A DNA stretch of 64,000 nt from Closterium sp. NIES-65. Lineage: Eukaryota > Streptophyta > Zygnematophyceae > Desmidiales > Closteriaceae. The stretch spans positions 3,248,501 to 3,312,500 of the forward strand of contig CANXME010000213.1 of assembly GCA_948144175.1 (NCBI GenBank), written 5' to 3'. This document shows, piece after piece, positions 10,414-18,662 of this stretch (within the stretch, counting starts at the first letter, position 1; each line of letters starts with the position of its first letter). The notes beneath the pieces were generated by a model, which worked only from the letters and a program-made list of their open reading frames with translations, searched no databases and was not told the origin of the DNA. The position numbers were made by a program, and so were the translations under genes.

Positions 10414-13400
10414 ATGGCTGACGTGGACCCGACCGTATGGGTGCTTCTAGTGGTCGCGATGCTGCTAATGGCGGCCGGCGCGGCGTCCTGGCTGGTAGCG
10501 ACGTCTAGAGCGACTAAAGACCCTGGCGCCAAGAAACGGGTAGGTTGCACCGGCCCATGCGGAGCGGCGTCGCGGGCGCGGTCTCGGGGAGAGACTTTTG
10601 GGGAGTGAGCGAGGGAGACTGGGAGGGGCAGGAGGAAGGGGAAGCGGATGGGGGAGGGGGGAGGTTGAGGGGAAGGGGAAGCGAGGAATAGTGCGGTGGA
10701 GACTGAGTTGTCGCACGAATTTATCGCGTTGAAGACAACTTTATTACCTCACTCTTCCCCGCGAAAACTGTTGCAAGACGAATTTCTAAACATCCTGCTT
10801 CCCCTCCCTGATCGCCCCTCGCGCGTCCTCTCCCTCCGTTCCGCCGCGCAGGCGGGCGACGAGGAGGAGGAAGCGGAGGCGGCGGAAGACGGCGCGGCGA
10901 CGGCGGGGGGTGGTCGGCGGAGAGGAGGCGGAGCGGCGGGGGCGGGGGCGGGGACGCGCGGAGGGGCTGCGCGGATGCGGATGCGGAGAAACCGACAGGC
11001 GGCGGCGGCTGCTGCGGCGGAGGAGGAGGGGAATGCGCATCGGGAGCGCGGGGGAGGGCGGAGAGAGGAGGAGGAAGAGGAGGAGGAAGAGGCGGGAGCG
11101 GGAGCGGAAGGCCGGCGGGATCGCAGGAGACGAGAAAGAGAGGCACGGCGACAGGTAGGTTACAGACAGGTAGGACGATGAGAGCAGAGAAGGAAAGAGA
11201 AGGACCTTATTCCTTGAAAGATGCCTTTTCCTCTCACTCTCTCATTCATATCCCCCATCCTTCATTCCTCCACGTCCCACCCTCCCTCCTCAACTCCTGC
11301 CCCCTACCCCCTCGCGTCCTCCCCACTCCCCACTCCTTCCGCTTTCCCCCCCATAACCGCACGTGCCACTCCCCTCCTCCCGCCTCACAAGATTCCGCAT
11401 TACATTGACTCAATAGTTCTTCCCAGCACCCGTCCCATTGGTTGTCTCATTTTTGGGGGAACTGGTCAGTCAGTACCGCTGTGATTTTAGTTTTGAGGCG
11501 CTTCAAAACTGAACAGTTCAGTCAGTACCGCTGTGATTTTAATTTTGAGGCGCCTCAAAATTGAACAGTTCAGTCAGTACCGCTGTGATTTTAGTTTTGA
11601 GGCGCTTCAAAACTGAACAGTTCAGTCATTACCGCTGTGATTTTCACTCACCCCCCTTCCCTTCCCCTCTTGCTCTTACATTTCCAAGTAAGTTCCAATC
11701 CGACTGCTCCTCTTGTGCTTGTGCATGTGTGCACATGTGAGTGCATGTGGGCTTGTGTGTGCGTGCATGTGTGTGCATGTGTGCACGCGTGCATGTTTTC
11801 CATGTGTGTGCGTGTGCACGCGTGCATGTTTTCCATGTGTGTGCGTGTGCACGCGTGCATGTTTTCCATGTGTGTGCGTGTGCACGCGTGCATGTTTTCC
11901 ATGTGTGTGCGTGTGCATGCGTGTGTGAGCATGCATGTGGGCATCAGGCGGAGGCAGCAGCGCGGGAGGCGAAGGAGGAGAAGAGGGACGCATACGCGGA
12001 GAGACAGAGGCAAAAGGAGGCGGAGAGGGAGGCCGAGGAAGCAAAGAAGGTCCGTGCACAACGGTTGGTCGGGGTGGGTGGTGAGCGGTGGGTGGTGATG
12101 GTGGGTGGGGTGATGGTGGGTGGGGTGATGGCGGGGTGGGTGGTAATGCTGGGTGGGGTGATGGCGGGGTGGGTGGTAATGCTGGGTGGGGTGATGGTGG
12201 GTGGGGAGTGGTTAACCGAGGATATGTGGGATGGACTAACACAGCCTGTTGGAGCACCATAACATAAGTGGGCATCCATCTCGTCCCTCCTTCCTTGACT
12301 CTTCCCTAACCTCTTCCCTTGTGGGCACTTTTGATGTCCCTCCTACCTATCCCCCCATCACCCTTTGCCTCCCCTCGCCCCCGCCCCCTCCCCCAAGGCG
12401 CAACAGGCAGGCAGCAGAGTAGGAGGCATGGCGGCAGCGTGAGGCGGAGGCGGAGGCGGAGGCGTGGAAGGCGAGGGCACCGTGCCGGGCGACGAGCAGC
12501 AGGAGAGAGCCAGGGGCTTAGGGCTCCTCTTTCCTCGTCGCTTCTCTTATCTCTCTCCCCTCACTGTGGCCCTTCCAGGCGCACTTTTGAGTCGACTCAA
12601 AAGTCACCTCTCATCTCTCTCCCCTCACTGTGGCCCTTCCAGGCGCACTTTAGAGTCGACTCAAAAGTCACCTCTTATCTCTCTCCCCTCACTGTGGCCC
12701 TTCCAGGCGCACTTTTGAGTCGACTCAAAAGTCACCTCTTATATCTCTCCCCTCACTGTGGCCCTTCCAGGCGCAAGAGGCGGCGGAGGAGGAGGAGCTG
12801 GAGTCGTGGAAAGGGATGTTCTTTGTGGAGGGGGAGGGAGGGCACGGTGGAGGGGGACGAGCAGCAGGAGAGAGCCAGGGGCTTAGGGCTCCTCTCCTCG
12901 TCTCTTGACTTATCTTTCCCTGATATCTCCCCTCCCTTCTCCCCGCCTCACACCTCCCTCCCACTCTCCCCCTTCCCCCTTCCCACTCTCCCCCGTCCCC
13001 CCTCTTCTTTCCCCCCACTTCTCCCCGCCCCCCTCCCGTCCCCCTAAAAGGCGCAAGAGGCAGCGGAGGAGGAGGTGCGGAGGCAGAGGGAGGCGGAGGC
13101 GGAGCTGGAGTCGTGGAAGGGGATGTTTTCCGTGGAGGGGGAGGGCACGGTGGAGGGGGACGAGCAGCAGGAGAGCCAGGGGCTGCTGGGGGAATTCACA
13201 GACTACATCCGCGTGAGTGCATTCTCTTTTATGCGCCTCAGAAATCGTCTTTTGAGGCGCCTCAATCATAAATGCCTGCTGGGGGAATTCACTGACTACA
13301 TCCGCGTGAGTGGGGGGGGGGGGGGGGGGGGGGGGGGTGGGAACAGCGAGGAGAAGGGGGACGGAGGAGGGGAAGGGAAAGGGAGAGCCCTTGTGGGGGA

Positions 13401-14670
13401 GTAAGTTGGGAAAAAGAAAGGTGGGAGGGAGGGAGAGGAGGGGTGCGGGAGTGAGTGTACTGGGGTGATTTGGGATGTGGAAGGACACACATGGGAGGCG
13501 AAGGCAGAGGCAGAGGCAGAGGCAGAGGCAGAGGCAGAGGCAGAGGCGGAGTGTGCCCCGTAACCTCCTTTCACAAACACCTTCCCTCACCCTGCTTTCC
13601 TCCCATCCCCCCTGCCATCACAGCGCCACAAGTGCGTGTTACTGGAGGACCTGGGAGCGCGCTTTGGGCTGCGAGCGGTGGTGAGTGGGTGGGAATGGCG
13701 GGCGGGAAGGGGAGGCGTGTGTCAGGACAGGAGTGCTGCTAGGATGCTGCTAGGGTGATGCTTATGGGTTGGCCGTTAGCACATGTGTTGCCTCATATGA
13801 ACGTTCTGAGGTGTCTCAAAAGTATGTGATGTCATGTGTGAAAGTGGTCGGCCACACATGTGATGCAGCAGCAGAGGTTGTCTCATGTCTCCATCGCCAT
13901 GTCTTCCCTTCCCGTCCTCCCCTCTTTGCTGCGTCGTCCCCCCCCCGCCTTCTTCTGCTGCCACTGCCTGTCAGGACGTGGTCAACCGTGTCGTCTCCCT
14001 CGAGCAAATGGGTACGTGCACTGCGGTGGGTTGCGGTGCTATGCAGTATTGTGCTGTGTGGTGCGGTTCCGTGCTGTGCTGCACTGTGCTCTTGCTCCTC
14101 TTCTTCTGTACCTACCTCTCCGCCACTGCCTCTCCCCTCTTCTTCTCCGCCCCCCGCCCCCCTCACCACCGCAGGGTGCATATCAGGAGGAGTGATGGAC
14201 GACCGAGGCAAGTTCCTCCCTCCCAAACCCCCCCCCCCCCCTCTTTCCTCCTCCCCCTCCTCTCTTCCTCCTCCCCCTCCTCTCTTCCTTCTCCCCTCCT
14301 CTCTTCCTTCTCCCCTCCTCTTTTCCCTCTCCCCTCCACAGGGCGCATATCAGGAGTGATGGACGACCGAGGCAAGTTCATATTCATCTCCCCAGACGAG
14401 ATGAAGGCTGTAGCGAGCTACATCCGGGCATCGGGGCGAGTGAGCATTGCGGATCTAGCAGCGCGGTCCAACGAGCTCATAGACCTGGACGCTAAAGGGG
14501 AGGACGAGGAGAATGGGGAGGGGGGTGATGGGGCGGGAGATGGGAATGCGGGAGGGGGTGGGATTTCGTGGGAGGATATTGCAGTTGAGGAGGCGGTTGG
14601 GGTGGAGGGGGGAGGGGGTGGTGGTTGGGTGGAGGTGGGTCAAGAGCAGGTGTCTGTGGGTGCTGCATGA
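10414..14670 (+). CDS. DDRGK1: DDRGK domain protein 1 / UFMylation ER adaptor UFBP1, seven exons
   Basis: Seven exons with consistent phases give 371 aa: 10414-10539, 10852-11154, 11948-12049, 13051-13212, 13624-13680, 13975-14011, 14342-14670. All introns are GT-AG. Exon 1 encodes an N-terminal membrane anchor ([20 protein letters not shown], residues ~8-27). Exons 2-4 encode an acidic and basic charged helix ([20 protein letters not shown]). The conserved C-terminus contains [43 protein letters not shown] and the signature [17 protein letters not shown], then [17 protein letters not shown]. This is the PCI/winged-helix-like DDRGK domain of UFBP1, the ER-anchored partner of the UFL1 ligase that modifies ribosomes with UFM1. 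The tail after [10 protein letters not shown] is an unusual Gly/Glu extension that falls in a tandem DNA repeat. Introns contain partial copies of exons 4 and 7. Identification is firm; exon 2 borders rest on splice consensus and phase only. Confidence 0.88.
11465..11640 (+). repeat. Three ~61-bp repeats, each with a TTTTGAG...CTCAAAA palindrome (DDRGK1 intron 2)
   Basis: Three tandem units begin with cagtcagtaccgctgtgatt and each contains a palindrome: 11489-11510 (imperfect), 11541-11562 (perfect over 22 bp) and 11593-11614 (imperfect). A partial fourth unit (cagtcattaccgctgtgatt) ends at 11640. The linker actgaacagttcagt is also self-complementary, so the array could fold into several hairpins. 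Confidence 0.85.
11765..11935 (+). repeat. 33-bp TG/CA-rich minisatellite (DDRGK1 intron 2)
   Basis: Four near-identical 33-bp units (catgtgtgtgcgtgtgcacg followed by cgtgcatgttttc) lie within an alternating purine-pyrimidine stretch that begins near 11715. It sits just upstream of the exon 3 acceptor at 11947. Alternating TG/CG runs of this kind can adopt Z-DNA. The ORFs through it on both strands are repeat artefacts. Confidence 0.85.
12070..12205 (+). repeat. GGGTGGGGTGATGG minisatellite (DDRGK1 intron 3)
   Basis: Tandem copies of gggtggggtgatgg-type units, including a longer ~47-bp unit (atggcggggtgggtggtaat, then gctgggtggggtg) repeated twice. It lies directly after exon 3. No coding potential is credible. 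Confidence 0.75.
12396..12530 (+). pseudogene. Decayed copy of DDRGK1 exon 4 (most upstream)
   Basis: After an acceptor-like ccccaag the sequence gcgcaacaggcaggcagcag resembles the start of true exon 4 (gcgcaagaggcagcggagga). The stretch ggcgagggcaccgtgccggg and cgacgagcagcaggagag then matches its [14 protein letters not shown] part. The frame is broken and it ends in cttagggctcctc, shared with the next copy. It lies in intron 3. Confidence 0.7.
12541..12773 (+). repeat. Tandem 3' splice-site repeats separated by palindromes (DDRGK1 intron 3)
   Basis: The unit ctctctcccctcactgtggc followed by ccttccaggcgca occurs four times. It is the end of an intron plus the first five exon 4 bases. After the first three copies the exon is cut off by a palindrome at 12583-12604, 12647-12668 (one altered base) and 12711-12732, each containing GAGTCGACTC. 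The fourth copy reads on into an exon 4 copy at 12774. Each unit is about 64 bp. Confidence 0.88.
12774..12895 (+). pseudogene. Second partial copy of DDRGK1 exon 4
   Basis: It starts gcgcaagaggcggcggagga, encodes [17 protein letters not shown] and then VEGEG, but one inserted base run (gagggagggcacgg) breaks the frame before the GDEQQ part. It ends with the same gccaggggcttagggctcct as the first copy, not the [10 protein letters not shown] end of the true exon. Its acceptor is canonical, so it could act as a decoy exon. Confidence 0.75.
13213..13312 (+). repeat. Partial copy of exon 4 end with donor site, joined by a palindrome
   Basis: The end of exon 4 plus its donor (ctgggggaattcacagacta, catccgcgtgagtg) is repeated at about 13277-13311 with one base change. 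Between the two copies lies the palindrome TTTTGAGGCGCCTCAA at 13250-13266. The second copy keeps a perfect GTGAGT donor. Confidence 0.85.
13313..13550 (+). repeat. Poly-G run and (GAGGCA)n hexanucleotide repeat (DDRGK1 intron 4)
   Basis: An uninterrupted run of about 25 G at 13313-13337 follows the duplicated donor site. A GAGGCA/GCAGAG hexanucleotide array of about eight units lies at 13501-13549. Both are intronic. The G run may form a G-quadruplex and is a likely place for sequencing error. Confidence 0.85.
14170..14216 (+). pseudogene. Partial copy of the start of DDRGK1 exon 7
   Basis: An acceptor (ccgcag) is followed by ggtgcatatcaggaggagtg and atggacgaccgaggcaagtt, matching the first ~35 bases of true exon 7 (14342 onward) with a 3-bp insertion. 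It breaks off at the FIFIS codons. It encodes the DDRGK signature itself and is a plausible decoy acceptor. Confidence 0.8.
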
Positions 14671-15062
14671 GCCGAGGAGGCATCGTGCATTCTGGATTTC
14701 GTGGGAGGATATTGCAGTTGAGGAGTCAGTAGGACCAGAGGGGGGAGTGGGTGGTGGTGGGGTGGACTTAGCGCAAGAGCAGGTGGCTGCGGAGCAGGAG
14801 ATGGGAATGCGGGAGGAGGTGGGATTTCGTGGGAGGATATTGCAGGTGAGGAGTCAGTAGGACCGGAGGGGGGAGTGGGTGGTGGTGGGGTGGACTTAGG
14901 GCAAGAGCAGGTGGCTGCGGAGCAGGAGATGGGAATGCGGGAGGAGGTGGGATTTCGTGGAAGGATATTGCAGGTGAGGAGTCAGTATGACTGGAAAGGG
15001 GAGTGGGTGGTGGTGGGGTGGAGGTGGGTCAAGAGCAGGTGGCTGCGGGTGCTGCATGAGGG
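14555..15062 (+). repeat. Four ~125-bp tandem repeats at the 3' end of DDRGK1
   Basis: The unit runs ggatttcgtgggaggatatt, gcagttgaggag, then gtgggtggtggtggggtgga and gagcaggtggctgcggagca. The first copy overlaps the last codons of DDRGK1 (stop 14668-14670); three more follow in the 3' flank (starting near 14693, 14821 and 14948). The unit therefore arose from, or was captured into, the coding tail. Confidence 0.8.
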
Positions 15063-15248
15063 GGTGACAGAGGGTGACGGGAGGGCACAGTTATCCTCTT
15101 GGAGGGCTAGGTGCATCTGGGTATGGAGCTAGAGTTGGAGGTGTTGGGCTGAAAAGGCCTTTAGGATCTTTACAGGACTTAACTCCTGGTAGGACTGATG
15201 TAATAGCAGAAGCGTTTAATGAAGAGTGTGAACCACCTTGCGCTGGTA

Positions 15249-18200
15249 CCGTCACCCCCCGGATATACCCCCATGGGGGGCTATAATATAACATGTTTTT
15301 TTGAGGGGGTGGGCTTATAATATAGTAAATTTATAAGCGCCGGCGTTTATAATTTGTCAAAATTGAAATTTGTTTTTTAATATACCAAATCGAAGCATTC
15401 TCAAACGCGGATTCACCTGGGTCGAGAACGTTCGAAACTGTGCATGCATTGCGTGTGAAACAGCCAACAAGGCGTGGCTTCACGCCTTCCACGCCTTGTT
15501 GGCCAGGCCAGGTTCATCGAACGTGAACCTGGCCCATGCCAGTGCACACGTACCTCGCATCACAGCGGCCCAATCAGGGTTGCATGCGATCGTGGGCACG
15601 TCGTGGTTCAGCCACGGTGTGCCCATCAACAGCAAAATTCCCCGCCACCGAGGCAAGGAGCTGCCCAGCTCAGCTCCTCTGCGGGGAATCTTGACTGGGG
15701 CCACCCTTTTCCCGCAGAGGAGGCCGGGCCGCGAAAATGAAGGGGTCTCGGGCGAGGGCTTCATACAGCCCTCATTCTCGACTTTTGCCTTCAGTTTCTT
15801 TGTTCGTTTGGCCTGCCGTGGCCATGGCGGGCCTTCCAGGCACGCATTTCTTGTTCCGCCGCCATCCTGCTGCCAGAGAAAACACCCGCCGAGACACCTG
15901 TGACTACTCTCAATGGCAGTCGCGCCCTGCGCCCGTCCCTCCGTGTCAACCAGTAGCTCCTCCCGTTCCTCCCACTCCCCCAACTCCTCCTGCACCTCCC
16001 GCTCCCCCGGCGCCTCCGGTTCCTCCAGCTCCTCCGTCCCCTCCTGACCCGCCTGTGTTTTGTGCTCCACGTCAGGGGGTCCTGCAGCTTCTCCTCCCTC
16101 CTGGCTACTCGGCGTTTGACGCGTACCTGTCCGAGCCCGACCGCGCCGGTGGCGCATCGTCTTCCTCCGCACCGTCGCCACGCTGGGGAGCCCCGGCTGA
16201 TTGCCCGTTGGACGAATCCGCGACTGGTGCGGAGGATGACGTGGAGTTTTGGGCTGCCGACGGTCTTCCAGAGCACCTGCCTATTCCCACCTTCCCCCCC
16301 CCCAATAAGAAACGGCCCCACCCTTCTCGCGAGAATCGCGATGCCCGTCCTCCCTCCCCCAGGCACAAGCCTTCAAGTCACAAGCGGCACTCTTACACAT
16401 CGCAGGAGAAACTGCAGTGGATTCTCAAGCTTGAGTCCGGGCACATGAGCGTGCGGCAGATGTCTCGCCAAACCGGCATCTCCCGAAGGTCACTCGCAGA
16501 ATGGAAGACCCGGAAGGCTGACCTGGAGGGCGCGCATGCTGCTCGCAAGCGTCTTCATGGGCGCGGAAGGAGCTCGTGGTATCGCGACATGGAAGCTGAA
16601 GTCTACAGGAGGTTTCTTGCCCACCGTAAAAAATGTCTCGCGGTCTCGATTGCTCGCCTACAGAAGTGGTCGCATGAGGTGATGAAAGAATTGCACCCAC
16701 AGGTAAAGTGGTCCGGCTCGCAGCGGTGGACTGAGCGGTTTCGCCGCCGTTGGAATCTGACAACCCGAGCGAAGACCAGGGTCGGCCAGAAGCTTGCTGC
16801 CAGTGAGTTTTGTGGGAAATGGTTGCAGTTTAATGTGTACTGCTTTGTGTTGTTTGTCTCTTTATGTTTCACGGTTGAATTTTAACGCGTCATTAATACT
16901 CTCTTCTCTCTTTCCCTCCCACCCGTACTCCCAGACTGCGAGACTGACGTCAGGAATTTCTGGAAGTTCGTGCGTCACACCCGCCGCCAATACAAGATTG
17001 ACCCGCAGTGGATAATAAACGCGGACCAGACACCACTGTGGCTCGAGATGCCTGCCGAACGCACAGTCGAGGAGGTGGGTCTGCGCTCTGTGCCTATCCG
17101 CAGCGGCGGCTATCAGAAGGAGCGAGTTACGGTGATGCTCGCCTGCACTGCCAGCGGTGAGAAGCTGAAGCCGTGGGTCTTCTTCAAACGGAAGACCCTG
17201 CCTAAAGGGGATTTCCCTTCAGGTGAGCATTAACACCCACTGCTGCATGTTTTTTTTTTTTCTATGTCTACTGATGTTGTACGTGCGTTTATGGCTGTGC
17301 AGATGTTACGGTGTCCGTCCATCCCAACGGTTGGATGGACGCGGACGGAGTCATCGAGTGGCTCGACGGGGCAGTGAAGCCGTTCGTCCACCCCAAGTTC
17401 GGAGTGAGGCCCCGCAAAGCGATGCTCGTCTTGGATTCGTACCGCGGGCACCTGACTGCGGAGGTGAAGAAGAAGTTCGGGGAGCTGAACATCGTCCCTG
17501 CCGTTATCCCAGCTGGCTGCACCTCGGAGATTCAACCTCTGGACGTCGCGGTGAATCGCTCCTTCAAGGCATCCGTTCGCCAGCTCTACCAGGAGTGGTT
17601 CGAGAGCGAGGGGGTCGACACCTTGACAAAGAAAGGTGAGAGAGGCAGGCCATGCGTGTGCTGCTTTAACAGTTTGTAGCGGTGGCTGACTTTTGATTGT
17701 TTAAATTTTATGGCAGGCAACATCAAGAAGCCACCACCCGAGCTAACGCTCAAGTGGATATCAGCGGCTTGGAAGGCCGTGCCCAGGGACTTGATTCAAC
17801 GGGCTTTCCTCACCTGTGGCATTAGTAACGCCCTGGATGGGTCCCAGGACAAGATGTGCCTGCAACACAGGCGCGACGAGCTTGAGGGCGACGAAATAGA
17901 CATCGACGACGACATTGCAGCAGATGGCTTTTTCTGCAACAACGTAGAAGAACCAGAGTCGGACTCTGAGGCCGACCCGGATGATCCTACCGCAGCTGAT
18001 GACTAGATTACGTAGATCTAGAAATTGTTGTAGCCTGTGAGACTCGTAGGTAGATTTAGAACTGTAATTAGAAAAAACTTTAGACAAATTGACTTTGTAA
18101 TTAATTAGATGAAAATATACAATGTTAATGTGGTTAGTGAAGCGTGTAGAATTTTTTTTTTAAAAAAAGTGGCAGTTATAATGTGTAAGGTACAGGTATG

Positions 18201-18324
18201 CGGCTATAATCCGTACGACTTTAGGGTATGCGCTTATAATCGAGGAGGGGATATAAGCGCCATATGCCAATTAGAAGCGCCAGGCGCTTATCCTAGGGTG
18301 GCGCTTATATCCGGGGGGTGACGG
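15249..18324 (+). mobile_element. Pogo-like (Tc1/mariner superfamily) DNA transposon, apparently complete
   Basis: It is 3076 bp, bounded by a TA duplication (15247-15248 and 18325-18326) and perfect 19-bp terminal inverted repeats CCGTCACCCCCCGGATATA. The subterminal regions repeat a GCGCTTATA/TATAAGCGC motif several times (around 15333-15350 and 18220-18310), which could be transposase binding sites. It carries one four-exon transposase gene with intact phases. Because the empty site survives in the sister LTR, the borders are certain to the base. Confidence 0.95.
15737..18006 (+). CDS. Pogo-type DDE transposase, four exons
   Basis: Exons 15737-16802, 16935-17222, 17303-17635 and 17717-18006 join in phase to 658 aa; an alternative start at 15824 has better context. 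The N-terminus is Pro-rich. A Psq/CENP-B-like helix-turn-helix follows (YTSQEKLQWILKLESG, VRQMSRQTGISRRSLAEWK), then a second DNA-binding segment (RFLAHRKKCLAVSIARLQKW). The catalytic domain shows WIINADQTPLWLEMP, MLVLDSYRGHL and PAGCTSEIQPLDVAVNRSF, matching the acidic triad of DDE_1/pogo transposases. The C-terminus is Asp/Glu-rich (DEIDIDDDIAADG). No stop or frameshift is visible, so the element could be autonomous. Small introns of 132, 80 and 81 bp are canonical. Confidence 0.88.
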
Positions 18325-18662
18325 TATGTGAGGGCAAAGTAGATTGATTAAAACAAGGAGATACAAGATTATATAAGAGTACAAGGAATATGAAGAGATG
18401 CAGTTATAACTACTTTACTGTTGCTGTTGCGGTTCGATACAGTGACGACTCGGGCAACTGCTCTGTAACGAGTCAGTTGTGTGTCCTTGCTGTCGCGCTG
18501 TACTTGTCAAGTCAAAGGTCTCTGACCTTTGGCTTTGGCGTAGCCTCCAGCAGTTACTTCAACCTCCGAGGGTTGACTCGCTGGTGCTTCGATATGTTTC
18601 GCTTCGCTTGTGTCTTGGTGTTTCGACACGACAGAGGCGCTTTAGGTTAGTTGTTTCCAACA

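Larger units (their letters stand above)
15142..18662 (-). repeat. 3' LTR of copia A, split by the pogo transposon
   Basis: Positions 15142-15248 and 18327-18662 together reproduce the 444-bp right LTR. The uninterrupted LTR at 40370-40813 preserves the empty site gcgctggTAtgtgagg, showing that the transposon inserted at a TA and duplicated it. Confidence 0.92.

Noticed and set aside
11637-12275. ORFs on both strands with Cys/Val/His or Pro/Thr repeats
   Set aside because: They are translations of TG/CA and GGGTG minisatellites inside DDRGK1 introns 2 and 3.
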